A DNA stretch of 64,000 nucleotides from Chitinophaga rhizosphaerae (GCF_003958645.1 NZ_RXLO01000002.1:682001-746000), one strand, 5' to 3'; positions 52,804 through 61,341 are shown, numbered from the stretch's first letter. A program made the numbers and translations. The notes: generated by a model not told the origin, from the sequence alone.

Positions 52804-54207
52804 CTAGTTGAGTACGTTCTTTTCTTTCTCGATTTCGATCCCTTTCTCGTCCTTCATTTTCGCATATCCGCCGTTTACGTTGCGGAGGTTATGGATGCCT
52901 TCGCGCTTCATGAGCGAGCAGGCGATCACGCTGCGGTAGCCGCCCTGGCAATGTACGTAAAGGTTGAGGTGCTCATCGAGATGGGCCATGGTACCGGGGT
53001 CTGTGAGCTCGCTGAGCGTAAGGTTCACCGCGTCTTTCACATGCCCGTCGGCGAATTCTGCCGGTTTGCGGACGTCGATCACCTGGAGGTTTTCGTCGTG
53101 CGGGATGTCCATCACCAGCTCGTCGGGGTCCACGGAAATGATCATATCGATCTTTTCGCCGGCGTTCTTCCAGGCGTCGAATCCGCCTTCGAGGTAACCT
53201 TCGACTTTGTCGAAACCTACGCGTGCGAGGCGGACGATCGTTTCTTCTTCCTGGCCGGGCGCGGTTACGAGGATCATGGATTTATCGAACGGCAAGAGGC
53301 TGCCCGCCCATTCGGCGAAACGGCCTTCCAGCCCGATGCTGATGGAGCCGGGCACGAAGCCTTCGGTGAAAGTGGTGGCGTGGCGCGTGTCGAGGATAAC
53401 GGCGCCATGTTCCACTTTCTCCTTGAAAGCGGCTATGGATAAAGGTTGCAGGCTGCGCTCCATGACTTTGTTCATGGCGTCGTACCCTTCCTTGTTGATT
53501 TGTGCGTTGATGGGGAAATATTGCGGCGGGGTGCTGAGACCTTCTGTCACCTGGCGGATGAATTCGTCTTTGTTATCCGCGAGGAGGGCGTAGTTGTCGC
53601 GTTTCTGCTCGCCGATGGTGGAAGAAGTATTGGGACCGAGGTTTTTTCCGCAAGACGAGCCCGGGCCGTGCGCGGGATACACGATCACGCCATCCGGCAG
53701 GGCTTTGATTTTCGTGTTGAGGGATTCGAACAGCATGCCGGCGAGTTGCTCCTTGGTGAGGTTGCCGCTGAACAGGTCCGGACGGCCAACATCTCCTACA
53801 AAGAGGGTGTCTCCCGTAAAAATGGCGTTCGGTTCGCCGGCTTCGTCGAGCAGGAGATAGCAGGTGCTTTCCAATGTGTGGCCGGGGGTGTGAAGGGCGC
53901 GAACGGTCAATTTACCGATGCGGAATTCTTCCCCGTCTTTGGCGATATGCACCGGGAACCCGGTTTTTGTTTCAGGACCGTAAACGATCGGCGCATGGGT
54001 GGCAGCGGCCAGGTCGAGGTGACCGGAAACGAAATCGGCATGAAAGTGCGTCTCGAAAATATATTTAATGGCGGCATTTCTTTCGTGGGCCAGTTCAAGA
54101 TAGGGCTCGATGTCGCGCAGGGGGTCGATGATGGCTGCCTCACCCTCCGACTCGATATAATAGGCGGCTTCCGATAAGCACCCGGTATACAACTGCTTAA
54201 TGTACAT
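52804..54207 (-). CDS. CstB-like persulfide dioxygenase - pseudo-rhodanese - rhodanese fusion
   Basis: 467 aa from the ATG at 54207 (MYIKQLYTGCLSEAAYYI). The N-terminal metallo-beta-lactamase domain of ETHE1 type (~1-250) has ETHFHADFVSGHLDLAA, HTPGHTLEST, FTGDTLFVGDVGRPDL and YPAHGPGSSCG. A first rhodanese domain (~265-360) has LVTAPGQEEETIV where the catalytic cysteine loop should be, so it is inactive. The second (~370-460) has the loop HCQGGYRS with its cysteine. This three-part plan matches Staphylococcus CstB, which oxidises persulfides to thiosulfate. Adjacent ArsR regulator upstream. Confidence 0.88.
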   Translation of the reverse strand: MYIKQLYTGCLSEAAYYIESEGEAAIIDPLRDIEPYLELAHERNAAIKYIFETHFHADFVSGHLDLAAATHAPIVYGPETKTGFPVHIAKDGEEFRIGKLTVRALHTPGHTLESTCYLLLDEAGEPNAIFTGDTLFVGDVGRPDLFSGNLTKEQLAGMLFESLNTKIKALPDGVIVYPAHGPGSSCGKNLGPNTSSTIGEQKRDNYALLADNKDEFIRQVTEGLSTPPQYFPINAQINKEGYDAMNKVMERSLQPLSIAAFKEKVEHGAVILDTRHATTFTEGFVPGSISIGLEGRFAEWAGSLLPFDKSMILVTAPGQEEETIVRLARVGFDKVEGYLEGGFDAWKNAGEKIDMIISVDPDELVMDIPHDENLQVIDVRKPAEFADGHVKDAVNLTLSELTDPGTMAHLDEHLNLYVHCQGGYRSVIACSLMKREGIHNLRNVNGGYAKMKDEKGIEIEKEKNVLN

Positions 54208-54242
54208 AGTGGTTTTTGATTTGGGCAAAAATACGAAAAAAC

Positions 54243-54270
54243 AAAAGACCGCCTTCAGGGGCGGTCTTTT
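54243..54270 (-). terminator. Intrinsic terminator of the ArsR gene
   Basis: AAAAGACCGCC/GGCGGTCTTTT, an 11-bp stem with a 6-nt loop, followed by GTTTTTTCG on the minus strand. It separates the regulator from the dioxygenase gene. Confidence 0.85.
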
Positions 54271-54326
54271 GAGTATCGTAGGTGGCCCAGGGCAGGGCAC
54301 GGTTATGAAAAAGAAAGATGTGTGGC

Positions 54327-54686
54327 TTATCCCACCAGTTCTTCCACGAATTTTGCCACTTCGGCAATACGCTGCTTGTTGATGGTATAATGGATAAACT
54401 TGCCGTCTCTTTCGGTAATCACGATCCCGGCACGGCGCAGGATGGCGAGATGCTGGGAGGCTACCGACTGTTCCAGGCGCAGTTTCACATAAATCTCCGT
54501 TACAGTCATGCGCTTATGGTCCTCCAGCAGCTTAATCATCTGCTGGCGGAGCTTGTGGTTGATCGCTCTCAACACCATCGCGGCTTTCTTAACGGCAATG
54601 TAATCCAATTTGATCTGATCTTTTTCATTGTTACCTCTAGAAATAATAAGAGTATTAGAAGAGGTAGTTAATAATTGTTTTTCCAT
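54327..54686 (-). CDS. ArsR-family winged-helix regulator
   Basis: 119 aa. Winged HTH: LRAINHKLRQQMIKLLEDHK, then MTVTEIYVKLRLEQSVASQH (recognition helix) and the wing VITERDGKFIHYTIN. It contains no cysteine, so it cannot sense persulfide by the dithiol switch used by BigR/SqrR. Histidine-based metal sensing or another ligand is possible. Position and strand suggest control of itself and perhaps of the dioxygenase gene, though a terminator lies between. Confidence 0.88.
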   Translation of the reverse strand: MEKQLLTTSSNTLIISRGNNEKDQIKLDYIAVKKAAMVLRAINHKLRQQMIKLLEDHKRMTVTEIYVKLRLEQSVASQHLAILRRAGIVITERDGKFIHYTINKQRIAEVAKFVEELVG

Positions 54687-54990
54687 CGCAAAATAGTTTT
54701 AAAAAATAATGAAATGACAGGGATCAACGGACAGTAAAACGGGACTATTAGACAATAATCGCGGATATTGATTAGACAAAATTATAATATCTGTCACAAT
54801 AAAAAAAATTTCTATACCTTCTTTTTTAATATATAGCCCGGAATATCCCTACTTTTTCCACAATTTGACGCTTTCATGACACTTCCGGGCGCTATTTGCC
54901 GTCCGCCGACATCCTTTCAGATATAAACGTAATTCTATGCGTAATATGATGCCGGGAAATGCTAAAAATCTGCTAAAAAATCAACGGATG
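54687..54990 (-). promoter_or_regulatory. ArsR promoter region with direct repeat ATTAGACAA
   Basis: About 300 bp without a gene. ATTAGACAA occurs at 54747-54755 and 54771-54779, 24 bp apart. On the minus strand these overlap TTTG (54777-54780 region) and an AT-rich -7 area about 19 bp downstream, so they are good candidates for autoregulation. The part towards 54990 is the 3' flank of tsaB, and I see nothing in it. Confidence 0.42.
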
Positions 54991-55668
54991 TTACTTTTTG
55001 CCGGGATGGAAGAAGGCTTTGAGGTAGTGTGGAGCGAAGTAGGCCACATCCTGGAAATCCTTATCCGCAAAGGCTTTCGCGGCAAGGCCGACCATATGTC
55101 CGGCCGATATTTCGTAGGATGGAAAAAGCGTATTGGTTGGCTCACCTAACAATTGCCGCCATTTCGGGGCGCCGTCCCCGAAGAAAATGACGGTTTTCTG
55201 TGCAATAAAGTTGTCGAGCGAGTGAGGTTCCAGCACCATCGCCTGGGGCGGCAACAGTGCTTCCAGATTTTGATCGAACACGGCGGTGAACACCTCCATC
55301 CTTCGCGCATCGATCATGGGGGCGTACAACACATCTTCGGAAGGCCGCTGCGCCTGCATCCCCGCCGCCATCATCTGTAACGTCGAGATGGCGATGAGCG
55401 GCTTCTTCCAGGTGTAACACAACCCTTTCGCGGTGGCCGTTCCCACACGGAGCCCCGTATACGACCCCGGCCCCGCGCTCACCGCGATGGCGTCGATGTC
55501 GGTATGCGCCACGCCATGGCGCTTCATCAGCTCCCCGATGTTCCGGGTAATGGTAGCGGCATGTTCGCGCTGGTCGGTATTATGGATCGTTTCCACCACT
55601 TGCCCGTTGCGCGCGAGGCATACGGAGCCGATGGAGGTTGCAGTGTCGATATGGAGGATCTGTGCCAA
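54991..55668 (-). CDS. tsaB: tRNA threonylcarbamoyladenosine synthesis protein TsaB
   Basis: 225 aa. ASKHA-type N-terminal fold: ILHIDTATSIGSVCLARNGQ (~4-23), then AVSAGPGSYTGLRVGTATAK (~67-86). TsaB scaffolds TsaD and TsaE in making t6A37 of ANN-decoding tRNAs. The only start is TTG at 55668. It lies 9 bp after the 3HCDH-like gene. Confidence 0.93.
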   Translation of the reverse strand: MAQILHIDTATSIGSVCLARNGQVVETIHNTDQREHAATITRNIGELMKRHGVAHTDIDAIAVSAGPGSYTGLRVGTATAKGLCYTWKKPLIAISTLQMMAAGMQAQRPSEDVLYAPMIDARRMEVFTAVFDQNLEALLPPQAMVLEPHSLDNFIAQKTVIFFGDGAPKWRQLLGEPTNTLFPSYEISAGHMVGLAAKAFADKDFQDVAYFAPHYLKAFFHPGKK

Positions 55669-55677
55669 TGTCCGGAA

Positions 55678-56334
55678 TTAGTCGGGTTGTTGGATAAATG
55701 AATGGTATTCCTGTTCGAGCGTATCGCAGATGCGGTAACGTTCGTTGCCCGTTTCGGCATGCACGGCGCGAAGCACTTCGTAAATGTTGCGGATGCCGAT
55801 GCGCCGGCACCATTCGAACGGACCGAAAGGATAATTGGTGCCCAGTTTCATGGATATGTCTATGTCTTCCCGCGAAGCGGTCCCTTCCTCCGCCGTGAAA
55901 TAGGCTTCGTTGACGATCATGGCGATGGTCCGCGGCGTAACGAGGCCTGCGGCGGCTTTCACCGTGTCGTATTCCCACCCGAGTTCGGCCATGACCGATT
56001 GCAGCGTTTCGGCGTCCCCATCCGCGGGGATGCCTACTTCCAGCCGCGGCATCCCGTAAAAACCGGGCAGCCAGTTCACGGCATATATGCGCCGGTATTC
56101 CTCCCAGGCCACTGCCGGCGTTTTCACGAGGCAGCCCAGCACGGGCAATTCGGGGCGCAGCGCGTAGATCATGAGGTTTTCCGGCCGCTCGTCGAGCGAA
56201 AGGTCGATCACCAGGTCTGCCCCGCCTTCCAGCGGCTGCAATTCCGGTTGGTACAAAACGTGGTGCGCACCGGTGCTCCTGGACTGGCGAAAAGCTTCCC
56301 ACCGTTGCCTGTCGCCGGTTACGAGAATATCCAT
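55678..56334 (-). CDS. 3-hydroxyacyl-CoA dehydrogenase C-terminal-like protein
   Basis: 218 aa. The N-terminal ~90 residues form a degenerate nucleotide-binding-like region (MDILVTGDRQRWEAFRQSRS) without a GxGxxG. From ~110 it matches the helical 3HCDH C-terminal domain: GLVTPRTIAMIVNEAYFTAE, DIDISMKLGTNYPFGPFEW. The catalytic NAD domain is missing or much reduced, so a role in beta-oxidation is doubtful. It sits between ridA and tsaB in an apparent operon. Confidence 0.75.
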   Translation of the reverse strand: MDILVTGDRQRWEAFRQSRSTGAHHVLYQPELQPLEGGADLVIDLSLDERPENLMIYALRPELPVLGCLVKTPAVAWEEYRRIYAVNWLPGFYGMPRLEVGIPADGDAETLQSVMAELGWEYDTVKAAAGLVTPRTIAMIVNEAYFTAEEGTASREDIDISMKLGTNYPFGPFEWCRRIGIRNIYEVLRAVHAETGNERYRICDTLEQEYHSFIQQPD

Positions 56335-56340
56335 CGGCGG

Positions 56341-56721
56341 TTATTTAACGGCGATCATGGAAATTTCCACATTGGCGCCTTTGGGCAATGCGGCTACCTG
56401 CACGGTTTCGCGGGCGGGGAAATAACCGGTGAAATATTTCCCGTACACTTCGTTGATCTTCCCGAAATCACCCATGTTCATGATGAAAATGGTGCTTTTC
56501 ACGACATCGGAAAAATCCATACCCGCCTCGGAAAGGATGTTGCGGAGGTTCTGCATCACGCGATGGGTTTCGGCGATGATATCGTCTTGCTCCATCTGCC
56601 CGCTTTCCGGGTTCAGCGCGATCTGGCCGGAGATGAACAGCATGTTGCCTGCCTGCACGGCCTGGTTGTACGGACCGATCGGTGCCGGCGCATTGGTGGA
56701 GTTGATGATTTGTTTTTCCAT
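56341..56721 (-). CDS. ridA: RidA family reactive intermediate/imine deaminase
   Basis: 126 aa. INSTNAPAPIGPYNQAVQAG (~6-25), FISGQIALNPESG and the C-terminal ARETVQVAALPKGANVEIS with the active-site Arg. RidA trimers hydrolyse 2-aminoacrylate released by PLP enzymes. First gene of ridA-3HCDH-tsaB. Confidence 0.95.
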   Translation of the reverse strand: MEKQIINSTNAPAPIGPYNQAVQAGNMLFISGQIALNPESGQMEQDDIIAETHRVMQNLRNILSEAGMDFSDVVKSTIFIMNMGDFGKINEVYGKYFTGYFPARETVQVAALPKGANVEISMIAVK

Positions 56722-56727
56722 ATGCCG

Positions 56728-56735
56728 CAAAAATA
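56728..56735 (-). promoter_or_regulatory. Candidate -7 element (TATTTTTG) for ridA operon
   Basis: Exact TAnnTTTG on the minus strand, 6 bp before the ATG, implying a leaderless or nearly leaderless mRNA. Confidence 0.38.
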
Positions 56736-56823
56736 AGGTTTTGCGCCTGCAAAAATGCTTATATTAGCAGAACGTATCAACCGAGACTAGTCAACTACCC
56801 GAAGAAAATTTAGCTGCACTAAT

Positions 56824-57645
56824 ATGTATGTCAAAACAAGGCATGGTCTGTCATTGAATGGCGCATGGCAAATGCAGATCGCACTATTTGCCGGATGGAT
56901 CATTCCCTGCGCGATCGTGTTCCTGGTATCTGGCATCAACCTCCTGCAATTTCCCGAACTGCTATCCTGGTTATACACCCTGGGCGGAGTGAGCGTCATC
57001 GCTTGCGCACTCGTCCGCAAGCGCGATAATTTCCAGTTCATGCCCCGGTTGTACATGACCGGCGAGCTTTTCCTGCTGTGCGTTTCCATGGCCATCGCGC
57101 TGGTGATGGTGAAAGACGGGTTGGGCAGCATCCTGCCGTTGCCGGTTTGGTCGGACATGAGTTTTACTTCGATCCGCATCGGCTCGCCGTTTTCCATCAT
57201 TTGCACGGTCATGCTCATGGCGATGATGGAAGAAATACTGTTCCGGGGCATCATCATGGAAGCCCTCCTCCACCGCTACTCTCCCGGCGTTGCGCTCGTG
57301 CAGAGCGCGCTGCTGTATATGCTCGCACATCCCGACCCTTCGCAAATGCCCGGCGCCTTTCTCCTGGGGCTCGTGACCGGCGCGTTCTACCTCCGCTTCC
57401 GCGATCTTTGTCCGTCGATGCTCATACACGTGGCTTACAACGGCGCTTCCGCGCTCCTGCTCAATGTGGGCAGCCATCATTTCATCCAGCATTCGCCCGT
57501 GATGTATTATATGATGGTAGCCGGCTGCGCAGGCGCCCTCATCGCGGGTTACTTCCTCCTCCTACGCATTTCTCCCCCCAAATCAACGGCAAAAGCGGCC
57601 CCCCTTCCCGGGAAACCGCTTCTGCATACGGAACGTTCCGTCTGA
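56824..57645 (+). CDS. CPBP family intramembrane glutamic endopeptidase
   Basis: 273 aa, about eight membrane helices. Family motifs: MEEILFRGIIMEAL (~136, the EExxxR box), a helix with MLAHPDPSQ (His) and MLIHVAYNGAS (~199, the HxxxN box). These are Rce1/CAAX-protease-like membrane proteins; the substrate is unknown. It ends 1 bp from the convergent L,D-transpeptidase. A 14-bp palindrome (57628-57641) lies inside its last codons. Confidence 0.9.
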   Translation: MYVKTRHGLSLNGAWQMQIALFAGWIIPCAIVFLVSGINLLQFPELLSWLYTLGGVSVIACALVRKRDNFQFMPRLYMTGELFLLCVSMAIALVMVKDGLGSILPLPVWSDMSFTSIRIGSPFSIICTVMLMAMMEEILFRGIIMEALLHRYSPGVALVQSALLYMLAHPDPSQMPGAFLLGLVTGAFYLRFRDLCPSMLIHVAYNGASALLLNVGSHHFIQHSPVMYYMMVAGCAGALIAGYFLLLRISPPKSTAKAAPLPGKPLLHTERSV

Positions 57646-57646
57646 A

Positions 57647-59266
57647 TTATTTTCCGAACAGTAAAGCCGCCAGTTTCTTATCGTGGCCATACACGTCGTC
57701 CCGGAAATTGAGGCGCCCCTGGCTGTCGACCCACGCCGTGAAATACCCGATAAACACGGGGATCTTCTCTTTCACCGTAACATATTTTTCCTTGTTGGCG
57801 TTCATGGCCGCGTCGATCTTGGCGGCCGTCCAGCTGGAATCTTTCCGCAGCACCCATTCCGCCAGTTTTTTCGGTTCGGAAACGCGGATGCATCCGTGCG
57901 AGAAGGATCGCTTCGTTTCGTTGAACAATCCTTTCGACGGTGTGTCGTGCAGGTAAATGTTGTATTCGTTGGGGAAAAGGAATTTCACTTTGCCGAGCGA
58001 GTTGCTGGGCCCGGGTTTCTGCCTTACCGAAATGCTGTTCCCACTGCCCGACATTTCCATGTTATGCCGCGCCAGGTAAGCTTTTCCGCTCTTCCGTATG
58101 CCCGGCAGCACTTCTTTCCTCAGGATGCCCGGGGGTACGTTCCAGTAAGGACTGAACACGACGTATTTCAAATCTTTGCTGAAGATCACGGTGCTGTTGC
58201 CCTGCGTGCCCACCACCACGTTGCAGCTCCAGGCCAGCTTGCCGTCTTCGTATGCGTGCAGCCGGAATTCCGGGATGTTCACGAGCAGGTAATCGGTATT
58301 TACTTCCACCGGCACCCAGCGGATACGTTCCATGTTGAGGAGGATCTGTTGCATGTAGTGCTCCAGCGGCCGGTTCAGCGACGCCACGGTGCTTTCGCGG
58401 ATAACGCCGTCTTCCTTCTGCCCGAAACGCGCCTGGTAGTTGCGGACGGCGCTGTCGAGTTGCGGCGTGAAACGGGAAGTGGTATCGTTGTCCTTGAAAT
58501 CGCCATACATCCGCAGTCTTTTTTTCACGGCGGCGATGACGTTGGAATCGTCTCCCGATTTGTAGGTTTTCTTTTTCTCGATCCGGATAGAATCCAGCAC
58601 GGGATTATCTTTCGCGAGTTTGGCGAGGCGTTGCAGCTCATCGCGCAGCAGTTTGTATTGGCGGTTGACGGGCTCGTTGGTAGCGATGGCCGTTTTCGGG
58701 TACCGGATAACGGAATCGAGGAGGCTTTCTACGTTTATTTTTTTGCGGGGGATGAACCACTCCAGGTCTTTGGAATTGTCGCTGGTCATACCGCCCCAGG
58801 TTTTCTGGGCGTATTCGAAGAATTGCCCGGTGAGGGAAATTTCGGTGATGCGATACAGTGAATCCTTACGGCTGAGCTCGCTGCCTTCGGCGCTAAGGGA
58901 ATCGTATAGACGGAGGGCGGCAGATTTGTCGAGCGAGGAATCGCGGATGCCGGAGGCTTCGTCTTGCCGCATCATATTCATGAATCCGCCGGCTTGTTCG
59001 GTGAGGCCTGCGCTATCGATCCATGCGAAGTGGAAATCGCGTTTGCGGTAGAAGCCGAGGATGGATTCGCGGTAGGGTGCAAATTCCGCATGATGGTCCA
59101 GGAACGCCACAACCAGGTTACTGTCCATCGCTTCGGCGATGTATTCTTCTTTGGTGTAGTGCGTGGTGTCGCGGTTAATGCCTTCGCCCTGGGGTCTTTT
59201 CTGGCCTTGTTGGCAGGCCACGGCGAGGGCCACGAGCAAAGTGGGCAGTACGATTTTTTTCAGCAT
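57647..59266 (-). CDS. L,D-transpeptidase (YcbB/LdtD-like) lipoprotein
   Basis: 539 aa from the ATG at 59266, giving a lipoprotein signal (LPTLLVALAVAC, Cys ~18). A large N-terminal region typical of YcbB-type enzymes (~45-290) and a peptidoglycan-binding repeat (~295-345, VIRESTVASLNRPLEHYMQQ) precede the YkuD catalytic domain. The latter contains VNIPEFRLHAYEDGKL and the nucleophile in SFSHGCIRVSEPKKLAEWVL. It forms 3-3 crosslinks in peptidoglycan or attaches partners to it. Confidence 0.9.
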   Translation of the reverse strand: MLKKIVLPTLLVALAVACQQGQKRPQGEGINRDTTHYTKEEYIAEAMDSNLVVAFLDHHAEFAPYRESILGFYRKRDFHFAWIDSAGLTEQAGGFMNMMRQDEASGIRDSSLDKSAALRLYDSLSAEGSELSRKDSLYRITEISLTGQFFEYAQKTWGGMTSDNSKDLEWFIPRKKINVESLLDSVIRYPKTAIATNEPVNRQYKLLRDELQRLAKLAKDNPVLDSIRIEKKKTYKSGDDSNVIAAVKKRLRMYGDFKDNDTTSRFTPQLDSAVRNYQARFGQKEDGVIRESTVASLNRPLEHYMQQILLNMERIRWVPVEVNTDYLLVNIPEFRLHAYEDGKLAWSCNVVVGTQGNSTVIFSKDLKYVVFSPYWNVPPGILRKEVLPGIRKSGKAYLARHNMEMSGSGNSISVRQKPGPSNSLGKVKFLFPNEYNIYLHDTPSKGLFNETKRSFSHGCIRVSEPKKLAEWVLRKDSSWTAAKIDAAMNANKEKYVTVKEKIPVFIGYFTAWVDSQGRLNFRDDVYGHDKKLAALLFGK

Positions 59267-59346
59267 AGCGAAGTCGCATTTAGGAGGTATAACAATCTTC
59301 CGCCGGGTATGTTGCAAAGCGGGGGCCGGAATGCGGGCGGAGGAAA

Positions 59347-59378
59347 AAAAGGGCGCAACCGGCCGGGTGCGCCCTTTT
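59347..59378 (-). terminator. Intrinsic terminator of the RNase G gene
   Basis: AAAAGGGCGCA/TGCGCCCTTTT, an 11-bp stem followed by a T run on the minus strand, 6 bp after the stop. Confidence 0.88.
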
Positions 59379-59384
59379 CGAATA

Positions 59385-60932
59385 TCAGAGCTTGATTTCT
59401 TCGTCGTTGTTATCGAAGAAGTGGTATTCCGTGAGATGGTAGTTGGAATCTGCACGGAGCTTGATCCATTTCCTGTACGCGAAGTACCATTTCCACTGGC
59501 GGCTGCGGAGCCATCCTTTGGTGAGGTAAGCGTAGAGGATGGGGTGCACGCGGATGGTGAGACCTTTGTGCTGGTGGTTGAGGAGATACTGGAGGTTCTT
59601 CTCGATATCTTCCACGATGAGCATGGAAGCGCCGATTTTGCCGGTGCCTTTGCAGGTGGGGCAGTCTTCGGCGACGGAAATGGTGATTTCCGGTTTCACC
59701 CGTTGGCGGGTGATTTGCATGAGACCGAACTTGGAGATGGGCAAAATGGTGTGTTTGGCCCTGTCTGGCGCCATGAATTTCTCCATGGCTTCGTATACGT
59801 TCTTTTTGTTCTCCGGCAGTTTCATATCGATGAAATCGATGATGATGATGCCGCCGAGGTCGCGGAGGCGCAGCTGCCGGGCGATTTCCGCTGCGGCTTC
59901 CAGGTTGGACGCGAGGGCGTTTTGTTCCTGGTTGTTGCTGGAGCTTTTGTAGCCCGAGTTCACGTCTATGACGTGGAGTGCTTCCGTGGCTTCGATGATG
60001 AGATACACGCCGGAGTCGAGGTTGACGGTTTTGCCGAAGGAGGCTTTTACCTGCCGGGTGACGCCGAAGTGGTCGAAGATGGGGGCGCCGTTGTGGTAGT
60101 AGGTGACGATGTCCTGCTTTTCGGGCGCTATCTTCTGGATATACGTTTTTGTGTCGGTGTAAATATTTTTATCATTGATGACGATCCTGTTGAAGGATTC
60201 GTTCAGCAGATCGCGGAGGATGCTGGTGGTTTTGGTCTGTTCGCTGAGGATTTTTTGCGGGGCCTGACCGTTCCGGAGGTTTTCCTGGATGGTTTGCCAG
60301 GTGTTCACCAGGGTGGTGAGGTCTTCGTGGAGCTCGGCGGTTTTCTTGCCTTCGGCGGCGGTGCGGACGATAACGCCGAAATTGGGCGGTTTGATGGCTT
60401 CGACGATCTTCTGGAGCCTTTTCCGTTCTTCGGAGGAGTGGATCTTTTTGGAGACGGCCACGATATTGTTGAACGGGGTGATGACGATGAATCTGCCCGG
60501 GAGGGAGATTTCGCAGCTGAGGCGCGGGCCTTTTGATGAAATGGGCTCTTTTAGGATCTGTACGAGGATGTTGGGTTTTCCGCCGAGGACTTCCGTGATT
60601 TTACCGGTTTTGATGATTTCGGGTTCATTTTTGAATTTGCCGAAGTCGAAAGCGCCGGATTTATCGGAGATGGCCTGGTTGGTGAACTTCAGGATGGATC
60701 GGATGTACGGGCTGAGGTCGGTGTAATGGAGGAAGGCGTCTTTTTCGAACCCTACGTCTACGAAAGCCGCGTTCAGGCCTGGGATGAGTTTTTTTACTTT
60801 GCCTAAATAAAGGTCCCCCACTGCAAAATTTGGATTGCCGCTTTCGTGATGCAGCTCTACCAACTTCTTATCTTCCAGCAATGCAATTTCAACACCGGAC
60901 GGTGCTGCATTTATAATCAATTCCTTATTCAA
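59385..60932 (-). CDS. rng: Ribonuclease E/G family protein (RNase G-like)
   Basis: 515 aa. S1 domain near the start (VGDLYLGKVKKLIPGLNAAF, ~37-56), then the 5' sensor/RNase H region. The DNase I-like catalytic part has GVYLIIEATEALHVIDVNSG (~306-325) and GGIIIIDFIDM. The zinc-link is CPTCKGTGKIG (~423). It lacks the long scaffold tail of RNase E. It processes rRNA ends and initiates mRNA decay. The start is TTG at 60932, with a stop two codons upstream, so no other start is possible. A ~310-nt leader precedes it. Confidence 0.92.
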   Translation of the reverse strand: MNKELIINAAPSGVEIALLEDKKLVELHHESGNPNFAVGDLYLGKVKKLIPGLNAAFVDVGFEKDAFLHYTDLSPYIRSILKFTNQAISDKSGAFDFGKFKNEPEIIKTGKITEVLGGKPNILVQILKEPISSKGPRLSCEISLPGRFIVITPFNNIVAVSKKIHSSEERKRLQKIVEAIKPPNFGVIVRTAAEGKKTAELHEDLTTLVNTWQTIQENLRNGQAPQKILSEQTKTTSILRDLLNESFNRIVINDKNIYTDTKTYIQKIAPEKQDIVTYYHNGAPIFDHFGVTRQVKASFGKTVNLDSGVYLIIEATEALHVIDVNSGYKSSSNNQEQNALASNLEAAAEIARQLRLRDLGGIIIIDFIDMKLPENKKNVYEAMEKFMAPDRAKHTILPISKFGLMQITRQRVKPEITISVAEDCPTCKGTGKIGASMLIVEDIEKNLQYLLNHQHKGLTIRVHPILYAYLTKGWLRSRQWKWYFAYRKWIKLRADSNYHLTEYHFFDNNDEEIKL

Positions 60933-61122
60933 GCGTCAAATTTTTATCCATAAATACTTTCACTTTATGCCATCCTCTCGGTGCTCTGTGGGTTGACAAG
61001 GGGGTACAGCATTCCCGGTTGTAGCCGGTGGTTGGCGGCTTACACGTCGTCTAGAGGGGATTGCAAAGGGTTCAGTGATATACAGGTATCCGTGGTGTCT
61101 GCGGGGCTGACTACGAAAACAA
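60933..61122 (-). other. Leader of the RNase G gene
   Basis: About 190 bp between an attenuator-like hairpin and the TTG start, with a C/G-rich stretch at ~61000-61100 and an AT-rich end. No ORF and no recognised tmRNA, SRP or 6S signature. RNase E of proteobacteria regulates itself through its 5' leader, so a similar role here is possible. Confidence 0.35.
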
Positions 61123-61169
61123 CCTGCATGACACTAGCAATTTAATGATTAATGCTAACATCATGCAGG
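61123..61169 (-). terminator. Long dyad: terminator/attenuator between the tiny basic gene and rng
   Basis: Nested inverted repeats: CCTGCATGA (61123-61131) with TCATGCAGG (61161-61169), TAGCA (61135) with TGCTA (61153), and TTAAT/ATTAA at the centre. On the minus strand TTGTTTTCG follows. It may end the upstream transcript or attenuate rng. Confidence 0.6.
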
Positions 61170-61245
61170 ATTGCATTAAAAAATTTATCGCGCAGCCCCT
61201 CCGGCTATCTATATGCTTAGTATAAATGGCGGGGAAACAGGAGAA

Positions 61246-61341
61246 TTATTTCTTGCCTTTCTTGTGGCGGTTCTTTCTCAGTCTTTTCTTACGCTTGTGG
61301 GTTGCGATTTTATGTCTCTTTCTTTTCTTTCCGCAGGGCAT
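61246..61341 (-). CDS. Tiny basic protein, AURKAIP1/COX24 (mS38/bS22-like) type
   Basis: A 31-aa protein, MPCGKKRKRHKIATHKRK then KRLRKNRHKKGKK, more than half Lys/Arg/His. This sequence is strongly conserved in Bacteroidota and is annotated as a COX24/AURKAIP1-domain protein. Relatives in mitochondria (mS38) and actinobacteria (bS22) are small-subunit ribosomal proteins at the decoding end of helix 44, so a ribosomal role is likely by analogy. Start ATG at 61341, stop at 61246. It lies between the TPR gene (33 bp upstream) and rng. Confidence 0.88.
   Translation of the reverse strand: MPCGKKRKRHKIATHKRKKRLRKNRHKKGKK

Noticed and set aside
54937-55149. 70-codon ORF on the plus strand over the tsaB 3' end
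   Set aside because: Antisense to the conserved end of tsaB; composition gives no sign of a real protein.
57628-57641. 14-bp palindrome ACGGAACGTTCCGT as an operator or terminator
   Set aside because: It lies in the last codons of the CPBP gene, lacks a T run and has no second copy nearby; chance is likely.
60960-61120. tmRNA-like GGGGCTGACT string in the rng leader
   Set aside because: No matching CCA end, no tag-like reading frame and no pairing ends. SRP RNA and 6S signatures are also missing.
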